This document shows positions 21,878-33,193 of a DNA stretch of 64,000 nucleotides, piece after piece; position 1 is the first letter of the stretch; each line of letters begins with the position of its first letter. Made by a program: the position numbers and the translations under genes. The notes below the pieces were generated by a model, which worked only from the letters and a program-made list of their open reading frames with translations, ran no database searches and was not told where the DNA came from. Source of the stretch: Darksidea phi (lineage: Eukaryota; Ascomycota; Dothideomycetes; Pleosporales; Lentitheciaceae); assembly GCA_030770425.1 (NCBI GenBank), contig JASJFT010000168.1, positions 38,987 to 102,986 on the forward strand, given 5' to 3'.

Positions 21878-24745
21878 ATGGACTTTGTGCGTCATGGCCC
21901 TGTGCACTCTCACGATAACATGCATGCTGACTGTTGCAGTGGACTAGACTTCTCGGTGGCTCGTCGCGGGGGAAGCAGGCCGCGGCCAACGACCCGCACC
22001 AGCGTCTGGCACGCTTCAAGCAGCGGTACAACCAGGTCCTGGTGTGCTATACTCTCCGTGTCTTCTCAAAGGCTTCGTCGAGCTGACGGACAGCAGCAAA
22101 CATGGCAAAAATCAGAGTCGCTCGCCAACGACCGCGAGGCGCTAGGTAACATCCGCCGAGGATTCCAGGGCCTCACCAAAATGCTCGAGGACGAGTCCCG
22201 CCTGCCGGCACCCCATCTCTGCCTGAGCTTCGCTGCTGCCCAGCAGATATATACGGCTGTGTCTAAAATCGCAGCCACCGCGCACGACGAGGGCATGGTC
22301 CGCGATGCCGTCCAGCTCTACAGCGCCCTCATTGATAGCGAAGAGGAGGACTTCCTAGAGAATGACGTCTTCGCTGTATCGCTCATGAACTTCATCGGCC
22401 GCTCGATCAGCTCAATAACTCTGGGGGAAGACATCGAGGCGGATATCGTGGAGCTGTTGTTTGGCATTGCCGCCAAGATCAGGCTGCAGCCCGAGATCCT
22501 GCCCGTTTGGTTTACGACTGCGTCGGCCGACTCTAGCGGACGACTTGTGAACCAGAAGGTCGACTTTGCAGGTGTGACGCAGAAGGAAGATTTTCCGCTG
22601 TGTTACCAGCTGATCGACAAAGTTCACCATGAAGGCCGAATAGGAGAGTTCGCGCGCATGGGGCTGTTGTACATTTTCGAGTCTGCCTCTAAGTCGCTCC
22701 CGCTAGAGCAGTGGATCGTGAATAGTGACCTTCCTACGCTCATGGCTACGGGCCTTGGGGCGTTGTACAGCCAGCTTAGCAGGTCTGACACTGCTGATCG
22801 GAGATTTTGCATCATGGTGCTGACCGAAGACTAGACTGCTGTCCATTCTCCACCCGCCTGAGAATTTGCCGCTCATCCTACAGCTTTCCAATTATCTCGA
22901 GATGCAACCGAATCCGGATGCCGTAAGCTTCTTCTCGGACGACTTCCAAAGCCACATGGTTACGTTTTTGTCTTACCTCACCTTTTGGCAAGACGTTTTA
23001 GAGCATTGTAGATCGACCGACGTTCGTCACACCCTGATTGACCACTTCCAAGTATTATTTCTTCAGCAATTATTGTGCGCTTGTCCTTGAACACGACCTA
23101 GACGTAGGACTGACACCCAGACAGATACCCTTACATCGTGCAGTCGTCTGACGTAGATGGCGGGTCATCTGTTGCTGTGCTTACATACTTGCGACGCATC
23201 CTCGATGCGTTAGATCATCCAGAACTAGTCCACATGATTCTCCATTACTTGCTCGCACTGCCCGACTATGTCGCTACCTCGCCCAGGGATCTTCGGTCGC
23301 CAGCAGCACTGAAGAGACGGCGTTCTTTGATGCTCCTGGGTGCTCCGAAGAAGGAAGACGATGTTATGAATCCTTCCGTATTCAATCTGGTAGACCTCGT
23401 ACTACAGAGCACGGAGTCACGGAATCCACAGACCGTCATTGCGGCTTTGAAGCTAACCACCATCTTGCTTGGCAAGAATCACGGGTACGCTCTCGGATCT
23501 CTCGTCAAAGTCACGAGTATCCATCACAAAGAGCCCCATCGGACAGTGGGTGCCTTGAATGCTGAGCTCGAAACATATCTCAACCTTGCAATCAACCTTG
23601 CCGGCGAGAATGGTGTTGATGAGGCATACGAGAGTCATCTCAAAGATAAGCTTACAATGCTCGAAAGCCACCCGTGCTCGCTTAAGACCCTTGCGCTGTC
23701 AACAACGCCTCTGCAGAGTCCTAGCTACTTTGATGTGGAGGCGGGTGCACGGGAGGTTGGCCCGCATTCGTTGATCCCCGAAGACCCACTCTTCAAGTCC
23801 TTGATGGATCTTTTGCTTAGGTTCCTAACGAACGACATTGAAACAAACCTTGCACTCACTGAAGCTATTATCACACTTGGAACTTGCTCAGAGCTTCGCC
23901 TTGAAGGATGGCTTTCCATCAACCCTGCAGACTACCAATTCTCGAACACTGACCCGGAACCTGCGGAGTATTCCAATGATAGCCTGCGGGACATGTACAG
24001 AGCTAGCCGACATCCGACCTGGATGTCTACGGCGACACCGCAACTACTCGCTTGCTTGCAACAATTGCTAGCGCAAATTGATGCGCTGCGAGCCGATATT
24101 CAGGATTGGGATGAGTACATTGCTAACCGAAAGGACGCATTTCGCTTTCACGAGGAGGTTTATGAGGCGATGAAGTCGTCGACACCGCAGCCGAAGCCCA
24201 CTCGACCTTCCACAGAAACACCAGTTGGTTCCTGGACCCCACAAGTGCCAAAGCTTATGAAGGAGGTTTCTACGACACCATCACGAACTGGCACCCCTCG
24301 GGGAAGGAAGGAAGGTCTCGATCTGCGTCACACTCCGACTCCCTCCCCTGCACCCTCTAAATTTGGTGGCCAGACCCTCGTTGGCTCTCCGTCCCGTGGC
24401 ATGTCACCACTGCCCGCCCCGCAAGCATCGAAACGTCAAACCACGCTTTTCGCCGACATTGATGCTAATCTCGCTTCTGTTCGTCACTCTGACTTTCTAA
24501 AGCGACGTATTAGGTTCCGAAAGCCAGCAGGTGCGCAAGCGGTGGAGGTCATGCTGTCGAAGTATCAGCCGCCGCCAGCGGAGGATAGCGGTGATATGAC
24601 GGCAGATGCAGCTGAGGATGATGTGAGGGAAGCGAGCTTGCTACATATCATAACGAACGTGGTTGTGCTGCAAGAGTTTGTGTTAGAGTTGGTGGCATTG
24701 ATGCAGGTGAGGGCCAGCTTGTTCAACGAGGTGAGACATATCTGA
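21878..24745 (+). CDS. FHIP/RAI16-like Hook-interacting protein
   Basis: Subunit of the FTS-Hook-FHIP complex, which links early endosomes to dynein in filamentous fungi. Five exons: 21878-21886, 21940-22041, 22097-22782, 22835-23074 and 23125-24745, giving 885 aa. The first coding exon is only nine bases (M-D-F), and splicing yields MDFWTRLLGG, a natural N-terminus for this family. Introns of 50-55 nt keep phase throughout. Conserved RAI16-like blocks include LANDREALGNIRRGFQGLTKML, DFPLCYQLIDKVHHEGRIGEF, LTFWQDVLEHCRS, FQVLFLQQLLYPY and DVDGGSSVAVLTYLRRIL. A Pro/Ser/Thr-rich linker lies near residues 690-790, and the helical C-terminus ends at NEVRHI. Role is from established work on FhipA in Aspergillus. 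Confidence 0.9.
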
Positions 24746-26135
24746 GGTGGTTGTTAATACTGGAGCCGTACAGAGCATTTACTATGAAACCCCTCACAGT
24801 GTGCCGGGTAGCGAAGACAATATACCCCTTTTCTAATCTCGTCCTTGAGTTTTATTGCTACCATTGGGATACATTGCTACGTATGTGCATACTTCGCCAA
24901 TCATTTAGTTCGCTCTATCGTATTAGCACCACAGGAAGTGCATAGAGTGCTCCACGCTATCCTTCCAGTGTACGACCAGTTGAGCGGCGCAGGCTATACG
25001 GTTGAGTGTGGAGGTGCATGTCCGTCGTCTGGACCAATGGTTCGCGACATGGGGGCAGGCCATGTTCAGGTCGGAGCGCACCGTGAACACTTTTCGGGAT
25101 GTCTGGTCAATCTGCTTTGTGAGCTGATGAGCTCCCTGATGGCGCACAACTATAGTCACGCAGAGAAATGCTTGTCAAGCGATCACGTGTCGATGTCAAA
25201 AAAAGGCTTGACATCGAACACAGGCCCGATATTGACGCAGCCATACGCGTATGAGAAGATACATCAGGATTTTCGCATCCTCAAGCGGCGCCCTGGGTGC
25301 ATTAATGCATTTGCCTGTCCTGGCAACTCAACTGAGTCTTGGAGAGCTCGGTCTGCATTTTGACATTTTGTTGAAGGTGCTGCGATTTCTTTCTTTCTAA
25401 GAAGCTTGATGCAACAGCGGATAAAGATGACGCTTGTCCACTGAGCCGATAGGATGAAATACGGTGTTCGCATCGAAATGAGTGTCTGTGAGTATTGACA
25501 TATTGTAACGCTTTCACTACTTAACACTGACTGCTCGTTCAGATCCAGTGTCAGGAGAAAGAGGTTGAGCTAAGCATTGCAAGTCCTGTCGTACTTATTC
25601 TTGGCCTCAAAAAGAGTTGTCTTTGGAATAGGATAGTCTGCTGTCGACTTCAGTACGGTTGCATATCCGCACATCGGTTGTAATTAATTCTTTGCAGACG
25701 ACTTCAATGCGCGGCATACGGTACGACCATGATCCAGCTACAGGCAGTGCGGGCGAGCGAGTCACTTCAGGGACGAATGAAAAAGGGTGATAGTTCAGCC
25801 TTGACTCTAGCTGTGAGGTGCTACCCCTGTTGCGTAAGGGATGATATGGAGTTACTACTATGAGGAAGTATTTTGACATCTGCATACCGGCCGTTGAAGG
25901 TTCCATCACCACGTGGTTTAGCGTTGGGATCCGTGCACACGCCCGAACGTCATCTCTCTCAATCTCACAAGCTCCGTCGCTTCTGCAACCGCACTAGCTC
26001 CACCAACGATACATGACTTCCCCAACGTCAGATGCCCACACTCTCGAAATGCTATCGTTATAGCGACAATCACTTGGCCTCGAGATTACAGTGCAGCTAG
26101 GAAAACTTTGCAGGCTCACTGGAAGCTCGCTCATC
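24746..26135. other. intergenic
   Basis: About 1.4 kb between co-directional genes. A 172-codon frame near 24845 lacks any family resemblance and has the composition of chance sequence. Probably 3' UTR, spacer and promoter. No gene seen. Confidence 0.5.
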
Positions 26136-27768
26136 ATGGCGTCAAGCTCAACCGAAACTACGCCGTTGATTTCTTCGTTGGCACATGGCTCAAATGCGGG
26201 CAGGCCGAATCCCCCCAAGCCACAGCGAACCGTCACATTCAACCCGACCGTTACCTCAAGCAGCCCTAGACAACCCCAACGGTCGGCCTCGCACATCAGT
26301 CACCCTCCCTCCAACACAAATATACCCACGAGCCATGGCGGGCAACCCATGCTATCTACGTTGAACAACAGGTTGCGAAGAAGGAACAGCTCTGGTGCCG
26401 CCATACACCCTCCGCATATGCCTGCACCCAAGATTGGTCCGCAACGAACGACGCGAACTGCGCAGAAGCTCAAGCTCCTGCCGGACCCCGAGCATGGCGA
26501 TGAGGGCGAAGATGAAGAAAGCGGGCGCGACGTCTACGTTCAATATACACGGATAAAGGATCCCACGGCGAGGAGGGATGCTGCCCGGCTCGGGAAGGCA
26601 GATAGAGAGCGGTTACCTAGGGTGACGGCATACTGCACTGCCGCCTCATACAAGATGGAAGCCCTCATGCGCTTTCTGAAGGGAAAAGCACGACTCAGAG
26701 GTGCCCAGCCGAAGCGCTTCGACGAATGCATATACTCGCCGTACAGCTACGGCACCAGGAAAGGGCCAGAGGACGTCACTAGTACGAGTGTTCATGATGG
26801 GTTTACCGAAGAACGACCTAGGCGGTTCTCAGACAGCGCTATTGAAGTCGAAGCACAAAGTGGAAGAAGAAGAGACAACCTTATAGACCTACAACACACT
26901 GACAACGACGATGCCATACTAAACGACAGCGAATCTTCAGACCACCCCCAGCATCCGGAACCCATGCGCACCGATTCCGACCCTTCACTTGAAACTCCCG
27001 ATTTCGACGTCCAGGTGCACACGGCTGAAGTTTTCCTCTTCGAATATGGTACCGTGGTAATATGGGGCATGACAACCCAAGAAGAAAAGCGCTTCCTGAA
27101 GGAGTTGGCGAAATTCGAGACAGATAAGCTGGGCAAAGATGAGATCGAAACGGAGGAGTTTAACTTTTATTACACAAGAGAGTACCAGGCCCGTATCTAT
27201 AATGATTTCATCTCCCTCCGCGACAAAAAGAACTATATGATCAAACTCGCCATCAGCCACGGCCTGTCCCAGTCCGTCAAAACTTCTCTCTTCGAAGACC
27301 TCGTCGACAATACTATTGACAACACGAAAGACATTCCCGCGCAGATAGCCAGCTCAGGAAAGATCAACCTGAACAAGAAGCAGATTAACATGCAAATTGG
27401 CGAGCTTTTCATTTTGAGGATCAGCATCCATCTACAGGGCAGCGTGCTGGATGCGCCGGAGCTCATGTGGGCTGAGCCGCAGTTGGACCCTGTGTATCAG
27501 GCCGTAAGGAGTTATCTAGAAATGGATCAGAGAGTAGGGTTGTTAACGGAGAGGTTGAATGTTATTGGAGATTTGTTGGCTGTGCTGAAGGATCAGCTGA
27601 CTGTTACGCATGTAAGTTTTTATCCCGATAAGGAGAAATGGAAATGGCGGTTGCTAACATCTGGCCCAGGGCGAGTTGCTGGAGTGGATAGTCATTATTC
27701 TCATCTTCGCGGAAGTGGTGGTTGCAGCGATTAATATCTTTGTGGATCTGAATGCTCAGGAACCCTGA
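26136..27768 (+). CDS. RMD1: Rmd1-type DUF155 protein
   Basis: Member of the Rmd1/Rmd8/RMND1 family (DUF155). In yeast these are needed for meiotic division and associate with membranes; the biochemical role is unclear. Exons 26136-27611 and 27670-27768 (58-nt intron, GTAAGT donor) give 524 aa. The N-terminal 230 residues are low-complexity. The DUF155 core starts near 295 with VHTAEVFLFEYGTVVIWGMT and continues through DFISLRDKKNYMIKLAISHGLSQSVKTSLFE and LYxxxRSYLEMDQRVGLL-like helices. The second exon supplies the C-terminal membrane helix (LLEWIVIILIFAEVVVAAI). An in-frame ATG 45 bases upstream is possible, but the chosen MASSSTE start fits better. RMD1 versus RMD8 orthology is not settled. 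Confidence 0.88.
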
Positions 27769-28497
27769 GCAGCTAATCATCTATGCACCTCGTCAACACA
27801 TATCCTCATCTGTACATACATTCATACCGTCTTTCCTGTACCATATGCATGTTCGGTTAGGTGTGAAGGTGGTGGTTTGTTGCATCGGATTTTCCTCGTA
27901 CAGTCATGTAAATGGCGTTCTTATTAACCGGTCGGGCATACCTGTGCTTTTATAATAGCATTTCCTAGAACAAGATTGAGACCAAGATCTTACAATCAAG
28001 AAATATCGGAGTTTGGACAAATATCATCTACTCATCAGCACCCTCCACATAAACAACAACACCGAGTCTTGACCTGGTCTGAAACCTGATCACCTATAAC
28101 GCAAATCTACATCCACCTACCTCCCTTAGCAGCACCTTCAACCTTATGCTATATATTCTATACTTAAATTATCCCTGTTAGCCGCAATCCTACCACATGC
28201 GTACTTCTTTTTCGTTCACGGTCAGCGGCAGGGGCACGGTAATTGTCCATGCGGAGGTTGTGGCAATGAGGTATGTATGATTATATGCTAGGGTGGTAGT
28301 GAAGTTGTTGTGATGGTGATTGTTAAGTGGATGATTGAGGATGGGTAAAGGCTGACTAGCAGTAAGAAGCATACGGAATCTCGGAGTGCTACGCGTATAA
28401 TACATGCTCTACGATCTACTCAATATCGCATGAAGATGTTGGCCTGTTTAAAACAATCCATTGGCTTGTTTCGATTCTCTTCGCGTGTAGTGCTGGA
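27769..28497. other. intergenic, convergent 3' ends
   Basis: About 730 bp between the RMD1-type gene and the convergent four-TM gene. No gene or repeat seen. Confidence 0.55.
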
Positions 28498-29550
28498 CTA
28501 TGCCATTATCCCAGTGTCTCTACTTCCCACTCTCCTCTCGTCCTCCGCACCGTCACGGAAACTCATATCTCTTTCGAGAGCCTTCGTCTCCTTCTCATGT
28601 TTGCGTTTAACGAGGGCAAGCATAACGGCGTTATACAGCAAGAATAACGCCGCCGCGACAACCGCGCACGCCGCTGTTACGATAATGGTCGCTCGAGCGG
28701 TAACAGAGTATTGACCTTAATACTACATTAGCATCGTCCATCATCCCCCTTAAACAACGAACAGAGGTGAGTAGACATACCATCTTGGGCAGAGTAGATG
28801 TTGACGAGTGTAGAAATCAGCCCAGCGATACTATTCAGCAAAGCGGGGAGAAAAATGCGGTTGATCACCCAAACGTAGTTCTTGCGGTGTGTCCACCAGA
28901 GCCAGAGACAACCTAGGACGCCGATTCCGCATGCAAACGCTGCGATATAGAGCAATGGCACGTTCCTAGAGTCCATTAACCCTTTATTACTCTCATTGAA
29001 ATTACCTCCACGGATAGAAGTAAAAAACATACCGCGCGGTCTTCAAAGCATGAGCTTTCAACGCCGAATTCGCCTTCTCATCCAGATCATCATCGTTCTG
29101 CAATTTGTTGAAGGTAGCTGGGAACACGATATATCCCGCCAGTAATATCCACGTGAAAGCCGAAGCAAGAATATTGTGCCACTTAGACACATTGTCGAGA
29201 CCGAGGAGCATGTCGATATAGCGTGTTTGGGCTGTTGTGCGGCGGCGGTGGAGGCCTGGTCTCTCTGGCTTCTTGGAAGCGGCTGTCTTCGCGGTGTTGG
29301 TCGAGATTGAGCGCTGCATGTTTGATTCGTTGCGCTTCACTTGGGAAGGTGCATATGTGGGCTCTTGGAAACGCGTTGATGGTGTGCGGGCAGGGGTAGG
29401 CTTCCTGAGTGGTGTGATGGAGTTGCTGTTTTTTCGCTTTTCTTCGTCGATGGTAGACATACTTTTGCTTGTTTCATGGGAGTGTTTGGGTGGTTCGACA
29501 GTGGGAAGTTTGCTTGTATCCTCTTTCTGGGAGGATGAGAAGAAATGCAT
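28498..29550 (-). CDS. uncharacterised four-TM protein
   Basis: Three exons, 29550-29033, 28965-28781 and 28715-28498, give 306 aa. The first 110 residues are basic, Ser/Thr-rich and probably cytosolic. A conserved-looking segment TRYIDMLLGLDNVSKWHNI precedes the first of four hydrophobic helices (WILLAGYIVFPATF; PLLYIAAFACGIGVLGCLWLW; FLPALLNSIAGLISTLVNIY; ATIIVTAACAVVAAALFLLY). The tail is charged. The splice joins restore reading through each TM block, and the second junction falls between helices three and four. The family is common in filamentous fungi as far as I can judge, but I know no function. An alternative ATG 111 bases upstream is in frame but looks like leader sequence. Confidence 0.8.
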
Positions 29551-30524
29551 TCTGGATATGACAGTCGAGGAATGACTGTAAAAAGATGACAGACAATGCG
29601 AACGACTCGGGAATTGAGCAGAACAACAACCTACATACCGCGCCACTAATGTTTTAAACATCTACACCCGAAAGGTGCCCCCATCTTGCTTCCTACTCTC
29701 AAGAACCGGGTCATCCAAAACCTGTTCCTCACCCGTTACATTGCCACACGATAGCGTTCGGCTCAAGTCGCCCGCTTGGGCTCTGACAGCTGCCAAAATA
29801 GCGGAGTTGTAACTCGTTGCGTGATAGAGCAGCCTTGCAGTCATGGGTGGACGTGGGCGGTTGGTGGAGAAAGGCTGCAGAAGTTGCAGGGATCTCTCTG
29901 TCGATCGTGGCGTCATCGCACAAGGCCTCAAAAGCGACAATAATTCATAAGAGAACACCGTAATGCGGTAGGTTGCATATGAAGTTAGAAGAATGAAAGC
30001 ATCCTCACGGACTATACGAACCTCGGAAGCCGCGATGCATATTTTTCACGTGACCATCCCACCCCAGATCGACCCCCTCCACCAAGCCCATATCCCAAGC
30101 CCATATCCCAAGCCCACCAGCCCATACATCTCATCTCACACACATGCCACATGTCCTCTGCCAACCACATTTCAGTGCAAAGCATCGTAGCTACTGTGTC
30201 CTATTAATCTACTTCGCGTGCCTCCACCCCTGCGGCTAATATGGAAGGGCGGAAAAACAGTGCGAAAGCGTCTCAAAGCTACCTTACAAGGCAAGCTTCG
30301 AGAAAAGAGGACAGAGATGCATAACGGATGGCGAAGCTTGGGCTTTTGGAGAATCGGAGGTATATTATAGGAGGATCCGGCCGATGGAAATGTTCTGAGC
30401 TCTCTGTTACTGTCGTTCTCTTGCATTGAGTATTGATGCTTTGGACGTTATACTCGTTGAACATTTCACACATCTCTCTTTAGAAAGGATAAGGGATTGG
30501 CGCTGCTGAGTACTATACTTCACG
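29551..30524. other. divergent intergenic region with minisatellite
   Basis: About 970 bp between the divergent four-TM and Ser-rich secreted genes. It contains a 13-bp tandem repeat at 30082-30116. A 98-codon minus frame at 29662-29958 was judged probably leader or chance sequence. Confidence 0.5.
30082..30116 (+). repeat. 13-bp tandem repeat (2.7 copies)
   Basis: Unit CCAAGCCCATATC is repeated exactly twice with a third partial copy; a small minisatellite in an intergenic region. Confidence 0.9.
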
Positions 30525-31399
30525 ATGCGCTTCCTAACCATCCTCCCCCTCCTTGCCGCCACAGCCCTCGCTACAGAGGCCCTCTTCGAAGCCACCGAAT
30601 CCGCCTCAGCCTCCGCAACATCTCTTTCCTCAGAAGCCAGCACAACTGACGACTCCTCTGCCTCGTCATCCTCATCTGCTTCCTCCTCCGCAGCAACTGC
30701 CTCCTCGACCGAAGAACCTACACCAGTCGGCCAGCTATGGACAGCCCAATGGAGCGACTCAGATCTGAAAGCGTATACGAAGAAATGCGAGTCAACGACC
30801 ACGCACAAAGCTGAGATATATAAACTAAAAGAGATGTATCCAGGACTCAAGCAGTGGGCTGCGGAGCTGAAAGTATTCTATCATAAGCAACTATACCCGG
30901 GGAGTTGGGAGGGGATAGATGTGCATGGCGATGGACGGGAGTTGCTCAAGATGCCATTTGAAGACTTGCCATTTGCGGTGAGGGAATGGTACGTTTTTTC
31001 TAGTTGAGTAGGCGGTACTTAGGAAGCCGCGGGGTCGAGGTGAAAAAGGTTGCTAATGTCTTGACTAGGTTGAAGCAAACGCCTAAGCAGAAGCATTTTA
31101 GTGTGCAGGATGATGTCGTGTTCTTCGCTCCGGGGGCTATATACCCCATACTTCCACTCTGGGTTGAAGAATCTGATGACAAGAACTGTGACGGTAAGCT
31201 TACTGCGTCCTCTTTCTGGTAAAGTGTTGCTAATTTGGTACTAGGCGTCTTCGAGGATCTCGATTCTTACTCCCCAACACCAAAAGACGGTGCAATCCTA
31301 GGAAAAGTATCGCACAAGAAGGGTAAGAAGCACCAAATTGAGATAACGGTAGAGGCGTTCCAGGTGAAGAAAGACGTTGATGGGCGGGATGAGCTGTAA
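30525..31399 (+). CDS. Ser-rich secreted protein, unknown
   Basis: Three exons, 30525-30988, 31069-31193 and 31245-31399 (introns 80 and 51 nt), give 247 aa. A signal peptide covers about residues 1-17 (MRFLTILPLLAATALAT). It is followed by a Ser/Ala/Thr-rich stretch (about 25-65), probably O-glycosylated. The rest is a globular domain with the block FFAPGAIYPILPLWVEE, a cysteine shortly before intron 2, and a Lys-rich end. The splice joins keep the W codon (TG|G) and the GVFEDLD junction intact. Not recognised as an enzyme. Probably cell wall, extracellular or ER lumenal. A GPI signal is absent. Confidence 0.78.
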
Positions 31400-31546
31400 C
31401 CTGGCAAGATTTCACTTTCCGTTACCGCCATTTTGTCTTGCACGGCTCCTCATATTTATACTTTACTTTCCAATATAAGTATCCTGGGTTATCAATAGCC
31501 CATGTATCCATCCAACCATTTCATCTGTAGAGAGAAAACAATAAGT

Positions 31547-32657
31547 TCAAGCTTCCTTCTTGCTTTGCCTTGCAGCCGCCTTCTTCTTCCTTTTAGCCTG
31601 CATCTCCTTTGCGTGGCTTATGGCGGTCACCATGTTAAAGAGGTAGATGGTAACGAAAATGACGCCTACCACCCCCAGAACCGCTGCAACACTGACCATC
31701 GAGAAGACGACAAAGACATAACACGTCTTCAAAAAGGCCTTATCCGCGTTCAACGGATCCACACTAGCTCCGACCTGCATCGCCGCCAGCACCAAACTAA
31801 AGAAGACGAAGACGATAAGAATCCAGCTAAAGTTCCGTTGGAAGAAAACGACGTAGCGGTTGTAGCCGTAAAGGTACCCACGGACGAAGTGCGTAAAGGC
31901 GAAGCGCGTGCGGTATATCGAATTAATGCGGCCAAGTCTCAAGTCACCGAAGTGGTACCGTTCGTTGACTTGATCGAGCGCGTTAGGATCGATGTTGTCA
32001 ATGAACTCCTTGACAAAGGATTTCCACCAGTGCCAGGTTACAAAACTTGGTAGTAACCACAGCTCGTGCGCGAGTTTCAAGTCGAGCGGTGTGGTCAGGA
32101 GCCATATGTAGCTTAGTAGGAATCCGCACGCGCTTTTGTAAAGTGTTACATCGCCGCAGATGTTCTCCACCCAAAAGTTGTAGCTGAGCATATACTCCGC
32201 AAGCGGCTTCAGCATCAATCGGTTCGAGAATTTGAGTAGATGCAGATCCATCTGCTGCGTCTGCAATATCTCAAACCCGATCATTTTGTACCGATGTAAC
32301 GGCCTGGCCCTCATTGGCCTTCCCGCCATCCACAGATGTGTATGTATGCGATTCAGTCTTGACAGATCGAGATCCTTTTCCAAGAACTTCGCAATATCAT
32401 CGTTGGCGAGGTATATATCGTCTGAGCTGCCGCAGATGGTGGGAAGAGAGTCCAGCGGCGTCAGCGGGATGTTGATCGCCGTGTCGAGGACGGGTTGTTG
32501 GCTGTTATCGACGCCATTTGCAGATAGAGCGAGTGGTTTCGGAGGAATAGAGCGAGGAGCGAAGGGAGGCGTTCGAGCGATGGTAGGGGCCTGTAGATGG
32601 AATTAGCACGCGCAACAGCATCATAAGAGATGTAAGCCATACTATCTTCTCAGCCAT
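31547..32657 (-). CDS. multi-TM fungal protein, DUF6601-like
   Basis: Two exons: 32657-32643 (15 nt, encoding MAEKI) and 32590-31547, with a 52-nt intron (GTATGG donor, GCTAATT branch, CTACAG acceptor), giving 352 aa. The N-terminal 80 residues are Pro-rich. A conserved-looking block follows, with the FLEKDLDLSRLNRIHTHLW segment and then MAGRPMRARPLHRYK. Hydrophobic segments lie around residues 150-185, 265-290 and 300-335. The C-terminus is a basic tail (KRKKKAAARQSKK), possibly an ER-retention type signal. From memory the layout resembles the fungal integral-membrane family DUF6601; that assignment is tentative and the function is unknown. The frame is open upstream of the internal Met at 32383, so that Met is not the start. 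Confidence 0.78.
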
Positions 32658-33193
32658 AGCGATATTTGTTCAGCGCGTGATGTCGCGGATACCCGCTCGT
32701 GTCTGTCCATGAGCAAACTCCGTACGCATAGAGTGTTGGTCCCCGAGTATGAGACTTCAGGTGGCACCTAGGCGTCGCTTCTGCGATGAGATTAGAGGTG
32801 GGGGCCGAACCTTAGTTCGCGGAAGGGATCATTAATCCTCCATGCGCCATCAGCGACGCCACGAGGGCCTAAAGATATATCTCGTGCTACGTCTTGCATG
32901 TTCTTCTGAACATGTAACGCTGCCGCACAATGTGCATGGCGCAAAATACACGATGAATGCGACCGTAGGATTCATTAGAATATTCTCTTCAACTACCATT
33001 ACTCAAAGCTTACTATCTCATTTTGGTTACAAATGCAGAATCGACTTATGCTCCCCGAGAAGCCCGAAGCTTGCAAATATGCGACAATCTTGCAATATGT
33101 GGCAGGGCTCGCAATAGACCTTCTTCGCTGAAGCTTGCGGTATATGGTATCCATGGAAGCGCAGCAGCGAGCTTGTCCTCGCCAAACTTTCCA
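32658..33193. other. intergenic
   Basis: About 535 bp. Upstream of the multi-TM gene and downstream of the BAR-SH3 gene. No gene seen. Confidence 0.55.

Noticed and set aside
24845..25363. 172-codon plus-strand frame
   Set aside because: Chance-like composition, overlapping opposite frames, lies in the 3' flank of the FHIP-like gene.
29662..29958. 98-codon minus-strand frame upstream of the four-TM gene
   Set aside because: Ends just before an in-frame ATG in the leader of the four-TM gene and has no family resemblance; probably leader or chance sequence, though not fully excluded.
31502..32053. 183-codon plus-strand frame
   Set aside because: Antisense to the multi-TM gene, without family resemblance.
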